Assembly (NCBI RefSeq): GCF_000818015.1
Contig: NZ_CP007511.1
Span: forward strand, 1,226,001 to 1,290,000
DNA length: 64,000 nucleotides
Source of the DNA: Stutzerimonas balearica DSM 6083
Lineage (GTDB): Bacteria > Pseudomonadota > Gammaproteobacteria > Pseudomonadales > Pseudomonadaceae
Reading direction: 5' to 3'
Part shown: piece by piece, positions 18,818 to 24,765 of the stretch
Layout: every line of letters starts with the position of its first letter
How positions within the stretch are numbered: the first letter of the stretch is position 1
Notes under the pieces: model-generated
What the model was told of the DNA's origin: nothing
Databases searched by the model: none
The model's input: the letters and a program-made list of their open reading frames with translations, nothing else
Program-made: the position numbers and the translations under genes

Positions 18818-20249
18818 GCGGCAATTCAGCGAGCGCTTCCTGCACAGCGCCGGCCGCCCGGCCCTGGGCTGCCTGGGCGCCTGCTTCAGCTATGCCGAAC
18901 TACAGGCGCGAGTGGCCGCCATCGCCGTGCAGCTGCGCGGGTGCGGGTTGGTGGCCGGTGATCGCGTCGGCCTGCATCTGGCGCGCTCGCCCGACCTGGT
19001 CGCCGCCGTGCTGGCCTGCCTGCGCGAAGGGTTGTGCTTCGTCCCCCTGGAGCCGGAATTCCCGTTGCGCCGGCTGCACGCCATCGCCACCGAAGCGCAA
19101 CTGGCGCTGGTGCTGCAGGACGAGCCAGTGGCATTTCCGGTGCCGACCTGGCGGCTGCGTCCGGGGCTGTCGGGCGAACTGGAATGGCCCGAGCAGGACG
19201 AGGGGCTGCCGGCCTACATGATGTTCACCTCTGGCTCGACCGGCCGGCCCAAGGGTGTGGTCATCGGCCGCGCCGCGCTGGCCGGTTTCCTCGATGCGGC
19301 GACGCGGCGCATCGACCTGTCGCCTGCCGCGCGCTGGCTGTTCATCACCACGCCGGCGTTCGATATCTCGCTGTTGGAGATGCTCGGCCCGCTATGGGTC
19401 GGCGGCTACGTGGAGGTGGCCTGTGCGCCCGGAAACAAGGACCCGGTCGCGCTGGCCGCGCTGCTAGCCGCGCGCAGTGACCTCGACGTGTTGCAGGCCA
19501 CCCCGGCGTTCTGGCGGATGCTGTTGGCGGCGGGCTGGCCGGGCAACCGGCGGCTGCTGGCGCTCTGCGGTGGCGAGGCCCTGGACGCGACCCTGGCCGA
19601 GCGCCTGGCCGGCTGTGTCGGGCAGCTGTGGAACTGCTACGGGCCGACCGAAGCAACGGTCTGGTCGATGATGGCCAGGGTCGAGTCGCCACCGGCCACC
19701 GGCGGCGTGCCCCTGGCCGGCACGCTCGACGGCTATGGTCATCTGGTGCTCGACGAGGCCGGCTGCGAGGTGCAGATCGGCGACGAAGGTGAACTGTGCA
19801 TTGCCGGTCGCTCGCTGGCCGAAGGCTATTGGGCGCGCGACGAACTCACTGCCGCCGCCTTCATCGATCACGCGGGGCGGCGGCTGTATCGCACCGGCGA
19901 CCGCGTGCAATGGCTCGGTGCGGACCGTTTCGCCTATCGCGGCCGCCAGGACGACCAGATCAAGTTGCGCGGCTTTCGCATCGAACTCGGCGAGGTCGAG
20001 GCCGCATTACGGGCAATTGCCGGCGTTCGTGACGCGGCGGTGAGGCTGCTCGGCCGCGGCGAACAGGCCGGGCTGGTCGCTTACGTGGTGCCGGTGGCGG
20101 GCGCTGAACTCACGCGGGTTGGCATTCGCCGGGCGCTGCTGCAGCAGCTGCCGGCCTATATGGTTCCGGCGAAGATCATGCTGCTCGACGACCTGCCGAG
20201 AACGGCCAGCGGCAAGATCGATCGCAAGCGCCTGCCGGAACAAGTATGA
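18804..20249 (+). CDS. amoH: Stand-alone adenylation protein, glycine predicted (AmoH-like)
   Basis: A 481-residue A domain without a carrier. It has [14 protein letters not shown] (about 140), [38 protein letters not shown] and the A10 lysine in RTASGKIDRKRLP. The pocket code by hand is D-I-L-Q-L-G-C-V-W-K, differing from the classic glycine code DILQLGLIWK at two positions, so glycine is a firm prediction. It would load a PCP in trans, which matches the optional glycine of amonabactins. ATG 18804 lies 14 bp inside the end of amoG with GAGGAG upstream, so it is translationally coupled. Last gene of the operon. Confidence 0.88.
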   Translation: MPVLERQFSERFLHSAGRPALGCLGACFSYAELQARVAAIAVQLRGCGLVAGDRVGLHLARSPDLVAAVLACLREGLCFVPLEPEFPLRRLHAIATEAQLALVLQDEPVAFPVPTWRLRPGLSGELEWPEQDEGLPAYMMFTSGSTGRPKGVVIGRAALAGFLDAATRRIDLSPAARWLFITTPAFDISLLEMLGPLWVGGYVEVACAPGNKDPVALAALLAARSDLDVLQATPAFWRMLLAAGWPGNRRLLALCGGEALDATLAERLAGCVGQLWNCYGPTEATVWSMMARVESPPATGGVPLAGTLDGYGHLVLDEAGCEVQIGDEGELCIAGRSLAEGYWARDELTAAAFIDHAGRRLYRTGDRVQWLGADRFAYRGRQDDQIKLRGFRIELGEVEAALRAIAGVRDAAVRLLGRGEQAGLVAYVVPVAGAELTRVGIRRALLQQLPAYMVPAKIMLLDDLPRTASGKIDRKRLPEQV

Positions 20250-20259
20250 GAAGAAGAAA

Positions 20260-20294
20260 TCGAGGCGGAGCCGAACTGGCGGCGCCCGCCTCGA
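20260..20294 (-). terminator. Hairpin between convergent siderophore operon and T6SS island
   Basis: Inverted repeat TCGAGGCGG (20260-20268) and CCGCCTCGA (20286-20294), nine paired bases with a 17-nt loop. Read on the minus strand it is followed by TTTCTTCTTCTC, so it best fits a terminator for the leftward T6SS genes. It may also stop the rightward amo operon, though no T-run follows on that side. Confidence 0.5.
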
Positions 20295-20335
20295 TGACGT
20301 GGTCGTTCGGCCTGGCTTCGAGGCGCGTTCGGGCG

Positions 20336-20693
20336 TCAGACGAAGGCCGGTCTCGGCGCGCCGTCTTGAGCCGCCAGGCGCGCGGCCTCACGGTTGGCGT
20401 CCAGCGCAAGCCAGTCGGAAACCAGGGCCGGCACATCCTTCTTCATACCAAGGATCTGCATATCGCGACAGCTTGTCCGAAAGGTCAAGAACTAAGGGGG
20501 CGCAATGAGTACTGGCTATTAGCGCAAATCCCTCGCCGTCTAAATTACCTTCCAATGTCTGATCATGCCTATCGTGAAGCAGATACCGTAGGCCGGCAAA
20601 GGGGCGGCCATCTCCGTGTTCATCTACCAATCGAAAGCTGACCTTGTGATTCTGTAGCGGACATTCGAGGCCCTCCTTGGCCGTGCTATTCAT
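20336..20693 (-). pseudogene. Frameshifted remnant of a VgrG-linked T6SS cargo/effector
   Basis: The open frame from ATG 20693 encodes about 83 residues (MNSTAKEGLECPLQ..., then VSFRLVDEHGDGRPFAGLRY and TLEGNLDGEGFALI), a start I associate with T6SS effectors and lipases encoded near vgrG. After DPWYE (about 20447) the frame turns to a nonsense-like tail ending at 20388. One frame over, from 20446 to the stop at 20336-20338, MKKDVPALVSDWLALDANRE continues in protein-like style. This suggests a frameshift, and no toxin domain follows: the gene is a short leftover at the end of the vgrG operon, seven bases after the lipoprotein array. Confidence 0.55.
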
Positions 20694-20699
20694 CCCTGT

Positions 20700-21464
20700 T
20701 TACTCCTTGCAGTTTGGGTATACGGTGCAATCTAGGCCGTTCATTTTGAATTTTTTAAATACAGGTGGTTTTTGGCATCGTTGCCATCCTGTTTTGGGTA
20801 GGCAGGGCTTCCATCCTGTTGGCGTATTTATCCAAGTGTTTTTCCGAGATGGGCGCTCCGCTGAGTTGACTTTAAATGACAGCTGAACATGTTTTGCTGG
20901 AAGTTCAAGGCGGGGTAAATACGCCCCTGCATTTTCGCAGATCAGCAGTTTGCTGATCTCGCCTTGTCTGGATTGCGCTCTACTAAGTTGAAAGAGCCAT
21001 GTACATTCCGCCGTCTTGCTCAATGTACCGCTTGCGTCGAAGCCTGGAGCGCCCTCAGGCAAGGTGTCGACCAGTAACAGGCCACCGTTGTCATAGGTGC
21101 GCTGCCAATCCTTGTCGCCGTAGCGACCGTGAATGAACAGACCGACGCGTGCCAGCTGCATTGCGCAGAGGCCATCGCGGTAGCTGACCGGGATCCGGAA
21201 TCGATACGCGTGAGGTGTGTCTTCGAAGTCGCGCTGGAAGGAACGCGTCTGGCTACGGCCATCGCAGCCGTTGGTGACGCTGTAATGGGCCTGCGCCTTT
21301 ATTGCGAAGTCGGCAGGAAGTTGGCCTTCTAGCGTGAAACTCTGGCCTGTAAGCGGGGCGAGCGAGCCGCAGCCGGAGAGAAAACTGGCGAGCAGGCCAA
21401 TTGTCAGCAGGTCCGGTATAGGGCGGTGTATAGGGGGCTGACGGGTGCTGTTGGTTTTTTTCAT
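20700..21464 (-). CDS. Cys-rich lipoprotein, array copy 1 (putative T6SS immunity)
   Basis: A 254-residue lipoprotein: the N-terminal signal region ends in the lipobox FLSGC (Cys about residue 33), so it should be membrane-anchored and face the periplasm. Residues about 38-155 are nearly identical to the three sister genes (RSFQRDFED, FRIPVSYRDGLC, GRYGDKDWQRTYDNGG, SKTAECTWLF). The C-terminal third diverges but keeps the scaffold GWKPC...C..P.F.KF...C..Y.NC. Multiple cysteines suggest disulfides. No named family is recognised. Its place between DUF4123 adaptor and effector remnant argues for an immunity role by inference. It starts six bases after the stop of copy 2. Confidence 0.8.
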   Translation of the reverse strand: MKKTNSTRQPPIHRPIPDLLTIGLLASFLSGCGSLAPLTGQSFTLEGQLPADFAIKAQAHYSVTNGCDGRSQTRSFQRDFEDTPHAYRFRIPVSYRDGLCAMQLARVGLFIHGRYGDKDWQRTYDNGGLLLVDTLPEGAPGFDASGTLSKTAECTWLFQLSRAQSRQGEISKLLICENAGAYLPRLELPAKHVQLSFKVNSAERPSRKNTWINTPTGWKPCLPKTGWQRCQKPPVFKKFKMNGLDCTVYPNCKE

Positions 21465-21470
21465 CCGTGA

Positions 21471-22391
21471 TCACTCTGTACAGTTTGGGTAAACGGTGCA
21501 TTCACGGTTATTCATCCTGAATTTTCGAAAGAGGGGGCGTGCTGTACACAGTTCTTCGTAATGTGTGCCCCATCGTCCAGTGCAGGGTTTCCAGCCGTGT
21601 GATGTTTCTAACCAGTACCCTCGCAAATAAGGTTTTTCTTTAGTGTTGGTTTCTATGTTGAGCTTAACGGTTTTGTTAGTTAATTCACTATATTCCAGGT
21701 AGGCTCCTGCGTTATTGCAACTCAATAGTTTGCTTACTTCGCCCTTTCTGGAGCGCGCCTTGCTTAGTTGAAAGAGCCATGTGCACTCCGCCGTTTTGCT
21801 CAAGGTGCCGCTCGCGTCGAAGCCTGGAGCACCCTTGGGCAAGGTGTCGACCAGTAACAGGCCACCGTTGTCATAGGTGCGCTGCCAATCCTTGTCTCCG
21901 TAGCGACCGTGAATGAACAGACCGACGCGTGCCAGCTGCATTTCGCAGAGGCCATCGCGGTAGCTGACCGGGATCCGGAATCGATACTCATGAGGCGCGT
22001 CCTCGAAGTCGCGCTCGAAGGAGCGTGTTTGACTGCGGCCTTCGCAGCCATTGGCCACGCCGTAATGTGCTTGGGCCCTGATTGCGAAGTTGGCGGGCAG
22101 TTGGCCTTCGAGCGTGAAGCGGTTGCCAGTAAGCGAGGCGCAGCCGGCTAGCATGCTGTAGCTCAGGCCGATTACGAGTAGTGAATGGACATGGCGGAGG
22201 GGGTTTGGCGAGACTGGCCGCGGTTTCGGTGCGACGGCAGTATTGATTAGATCCGAAGTTACGCGACGAATCTCCTGCTCGTATTGATTGAAAAAATATG
22301 GAGAGTACTGGCGCTGTGTGCCTGTTGATCGACAGGAGATCCACAACATATTAAAAAAGAAGTAACCCGTCTCGATGATGCTTATTGTCAT
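21471..22391 (-). CDS. Cys-rich lipoprotein, array copy 2, with abnormal leader
   Basis: Paralogue of the flanking lipoproteins, with the same conserved core (RSFERDFEDAPHEYRFRIP, GRYGDKDWQRTYDNGG, SKTAECTWLFQLS), a diverged AT-rich C-terminal half, and the terminal pattern GWKPC...C...F.KF...EC.VYPNC. The lipobox SMLAGC and its hydrophobic stretch are intact, but no ATG, GTG or TTG immediately precedes that signal peptide. The first in-frame ATG (22391, six bases after copy 3) adds about 70 unrelated residues. The true start is therefore uncertain, or the leader was altered by recombination and the protein may be poorly exported. Same putative immunity role as its sisters. Confidence 0.7.
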   Translation of the reverse strand: MTISIIETGYFFFNMLWISCRSTGTQRQYSPYFFNQYEQEIRRVTSDLINTAVAPKPRPVSPNPLRHVHSLLVIGLSYSMLAGCASLTGNRFTLEGQLPANFAIRAQAHYGVANGCEGRSQTRSFERDFEDAPHEYRFRIPVSYRDGLCEMQLARVGLFIHGRYGDKDWQRTYDNGGLLLVDTLPKGAPGFDASGTLSKTAECTWLFQLSKARSRKGEVSKLLSCNNAGAYLEYSELTNKTVKLNIETNTKEKPYLRGYWLETSHGWKPCTGRWGTHYEELCTARPLFRKFRMNNRECTVYPNCTE

Positions 22392-22397
22392 CCCTGA

Positions 22398-23129
22398 TTA
22401 TTCCGTGCAGTTTTGATAGACGGAGCATTCCCGGCTTTGCATTTTAAATTTTTGGAAGGTTGGTGGGCTTTGACAGCTTTGCCAACCTAGTTTAGGCAGG
22501 CAGGGCTTCCAGCCTCCGCGAGTTTTTATCCAGGTGTTAACTTTTGCTGGTTCTTCGTTCTGGCTTAACTTAAATGACAAGCTAACAATTTTGTCCGGTA
22601 ATTCGCTTGTAACTAGGAATGCGCCGGCGCCTTTGCAAGATAGTAATTTGTCAATTTCGCCCTTGCGCGATATCGCCGTGCTCATTTTGAACAGCCATGT
22701 GCACTCCGCCGTTTTGCTCAAGGTGCCGTTCGCGTCGAAGCCTGGAGCACCCTTAGGTAAGGTGTCGATCAGTACCAGGCTGCCGTTGTCGTAGGTGCGC
22801 TCCCAATCCTTGTCTCCATAGCGACCGTCAATGTACAGGCCAACACGCGCCAGCTGCATTTCGCAGAGGCCATCGCGGTAGCTGACCGGGATCCGGAATT
22901 GATACGAGTGAGGTGTGTCTTCGAAGTCGCGCTCGAAGGAGCGTGTTTGACTGCGGCCGTCGCAGCTATTGGCCACGCCGTAATGTGCTTGCGCCCTGAT
23001 TGCGAAGTTGGCAGGTAACTGGCCTTCGAACGTGAAGCTGTCGCCTGAGAATGAGGGCAGCGTTCCGCAGGCGGTGAGCAAGCTGCCGATTAAGCTGGCT
23101 ACGAGCACGTGTCGGAAAGGGGGGGACAT
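22398..23129 (-). CDS. Cys-rich lipoprotein, array copy 3 (putative T6SS immunity)
   Basis: A 243-residue lipoprotein with the lipobox LLTAC (MSPPFRHVLVASLIGSLLTAC) and the shared core (GQLPANFAIRAQAHYG, FRIPVSYRDGLCEMQLARVG, GRYGDKDWERTYDNG). This copy is the most divergent within the core (YIDGRYGDKDWERTYDNGSLVLID). The C-terminal part is AT-rich, ending ECSVYQNC. I start at ATG 23129 because the signal peptide begins there. The open frame continues up to 23222, overlapping copy 4, but that part is not signal-like, and no good SD is seen. Function unknown; putative immunity lipoprotein. Confidence 0.75.
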   Translation of the reverse strand: MSPPFRHVLVASLIGSLLTACGTLPSFSGDSFTFEGQLPANFAIRAQAHYGVANSCDGRSQTRSFERDFEDTPHSYQFRIPVSYRDGLCEMQLARVGLYIDGRYGDKDWERTYDNGSLVLIDTLPKGAPGFDANGTLSKTAECTWLFKMSTAISRKGEIDKLLSCKGAGAFLVTSELPDKIVSLSFKLSQNEEPAKVNTWIKTRGGWKPCLPKLGWQSCQSPPTFQKFKMQSRECSVYQNCTE

Positions 23130-23194
23130 ATGCAGAGTTTTCGTATAAGTGACCAGGTTTCTGTGCTCGCGGCTATCTTTAAATTGCCTAATAG

Positions 23195-23923
23195 TTATGT
23201 GCAGTTTGGATAAAAAATGCATTCATGGCCGTTTAGCTGGAATTTTTTAAAATTTGGGGTGGCTTGGCAGCGTTCTGACTGCTCGGTCCCCTTGCATGGG
23301 CGCCAGCCATTATCTGTTTTTATCCACCTGCGGTTAACTGATGGCTCTTCTTCTGCGTTTACGGTGAAAATCAGGCGAACCATTTTGTTAGGGAGATCAT
23401 TGCTTGCTAAGTAAGCTCCCGCATTTTTGCAGTTCAGCAATTTACTGATCTCGCCTTCTCTAGAACGGGCTCTGCTGAGTTGAAAGAGCCATGTACATTC
23501 CGCCGTCTTGCTCAATGTACCGCTCGCGTCGAAGCCTGGAGCGCCCTTAGGCAGGGTGTCGACCAGCACCAGGCCGCCGTTGTCGTAGGTGCGCTGCCAA
23601 TCCTTGTCGCCGTAGCGACCGTGAATGAACAGACCGACACGCACCAGCTGCATTTCGCAGAGGCCCTCGCGGTAGCTGACCGGGATCCGGAATCGATACT
23701 CATGAGGCGCGTCCTCGAAGTCGCGCACGAAGGAGCGTGTTTGACTGCGGCCGTCGCAGCTATTGGCCACGCCGTAATGTGCTTGGGCCCTGATTGCGAA
23801 GTTGGCGGGCAGTTGGCCTTCGAGCGTGAAGCTCTCGCCTGCAAGGGGGGCGAACGAGCCGCAGCCGGCGAGGAGGCAGGCGACTAGGCCGATGGTCGTC
23901 AACTGCGGGGCATGGTGGGTCAT
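23195..23923 (-). CDS. Cys-rich lipoprotein, array copy 4 (first in operon order)
   Basis: A 242-residue lipoprotein, MTHHAPQLTTIGLVACLLAGC with lipobox LLAGC, directly coupled to the DUF4123 gene: its ATG overlaps that stop codon (ATGA at 23920-23923). The core is almost the same as copies 1 and 2 (RSFVRDFEDAPHEYRFRIP, SKTAECTWLFQLSRARS). The last 80 residues differ and end ECIFYPNC. Coupling to the adaptor gene is the strongest argument that the array belongs to the T6SS unit, where adaptor, immunity protein and effector are often co-transcribed. Confidence 0.8.
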   Translation of the reverse strand: MTHHAPQLTTIGLVACLLAGCGSFAPLAGESFTLEGQLPANFAIRAQAHYGVANSCDGRSQTRSFVRDFEDAPHEYRFRIPVSYREGLCEMQLVRVGLFIHGRYGDKDWQRTYDNGGLVLVDTLPKGAPGFDASGTLSKTAECTWLFQLSRARSREGEISKLLNCKNAGAYLASNDLPNKMVRLIFTVNAEEEPSVNRRWIKTDNGWRPCKGTEQSERCQATPNFKKFQLNGHECIFYPNCT

Positions 23924-24765
23924 GGGTGACTTGGCTCCAGGCGGGCGACCGATCTCTGGCAGCGATCGAAGTGTTGCGCGGGGGACTCGGTGGCTTGAGG
24001 CGTCCAGAACGGTTGCGCTGCCAGGGCTGGCTGCACGCGGCACTGCAGCAGGAAGCGTTGCTGCTCGGGCGTGTGCCATCCCCACTGCTCGGCCTGGGTC
24101 AATTGCTCGTCGAGCCAGTCATCCAGCATGACCTGCTCGGCCAGCGTCGTGGTATGGGCGGGGTGCTCCTGCCAGAGCCACTGCAACAGGTTGTGATGGC
24201 GGATTTGCCGCGAGACGTCCGCGGGCTCTGGGAGTTCGAGCCAGGGTATTGCGAACGGGGCGGGGCAGGGGCCGGGGCTGGGGTTGTCGAATGTCGTCCA
24301 CGCGTGTCCGTCCCAGCACAGTGCGCTGGCTAGCGGTCCCAGCAGCGGAGCGCGCTGTTCGGGTGCCAGGGCGCCGAGGTGTCGGGCGATGACGCGGTTG
24401 TCCTGAAACCGGTACAGGGCACGCTGGCCTTGGTCTTCGATCAGCATGCGTGCCTGCCAGTGGTCCTGCAGGGTGTGAAGGTCGATCCGGTCGGCACTGG
24501 CCAGCCACCCCCAGTTGCGTTCCGGGGCATCGAGCAGCGGCTGGAGTGCAGCGACGTCCGCTTCGCTCAGCTGGATCAGCCAGGGACCGGCGTCCGCCAG
24601 GTCGGCGAATGCGGTGCCTCTGTATAGGTTGAGGTAGTCGTGCATCAGGTCGGCCGCGAACAGCTCCCTGATGGGGTCGGGTTCCGCCAGGCTGTCGACG
24701 ATCAACAGCAGTTGCCGTTGTTGCTGCTGTTGTTCATCCAGCCACCGATCCACGTAGTCGTTCAT
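23920..24765 (-). CDS. DUF4123 T6SS effector adaptor/chaperone (Tec/TAP-like)
   Basis: A 281-residue soluble protein. The N-terminal half matches the DUF4123 style: LLLIVDSLAEPDPI, then GPWLIQLSEADVAALQPLL, then LASADRIDLHTLQDHWQARM and FQDNRVIARHLGAL (a conserved acidic/aromatic block). Members of this family load a cognate effector on the VgrG tip. ATG 24765 overlaps the vgrG stop (24762), so the two are translationally coupled, and its own stop overlaps the first lipoprotein gene. With no intact effector left next to it, its client is unknown. Confidence 0.85.
   Translation of the reverse strand: MNDYVDRWLDEQQQQQRQLLLIVDSLAEPDPIRELFAADLMHDYLNLYRGTAFADLADAGPWLIQLSEADVAALQPLLDAPERNWGWLASADRIDLHTLQDHWQARMLIEDQGQRALYRFQDNRVIARHLGALAPEQRAPLLGPLASALCWDGHAWTTFDNPSPGPCPAPFAIPWLELPEPADVSRQIRHHNLLQWLWQEHPAHTTTLAEQVMLDDWLDEQLTQAEQWGWHTPEQQRFLLQCRVQPALAAQPFWTPQATESPAQHFDRCQRSVARLEPSHP

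Larger units (their letters stand above)
20700..23923 (-). repeat. Tandem array of four paralogous lipoprotein genes
   Basis: Four consecutive genes of the same family. Their 5' halves are close to identical at DNA level: for example, the stretches around 21040-21260, 21780-22060, 22690-22960 and 23500-23790 share long matching runs. The 3' halves and intergenic parts are divergent and lower in G+C. The pattern suggests duplication followed by gene conversion of the common half and diversification or exchange of the other. Confidence 0.8.

Noticed and set aside
6719..20249. Enterobactin or vibriobactin biosynthesis
   Set aside because: There is no Ser- or Thr-specific EntF with thioesterase and no cyclisation domain, and the gene order and pocket codes differ.
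20388..20693. Intact small 101-residue protein
   Set aside because: The last 17 residues look like out-of-frame sequence while the adjacent frame continues in protein-like style, so I treat it as a frameshifted remnant.
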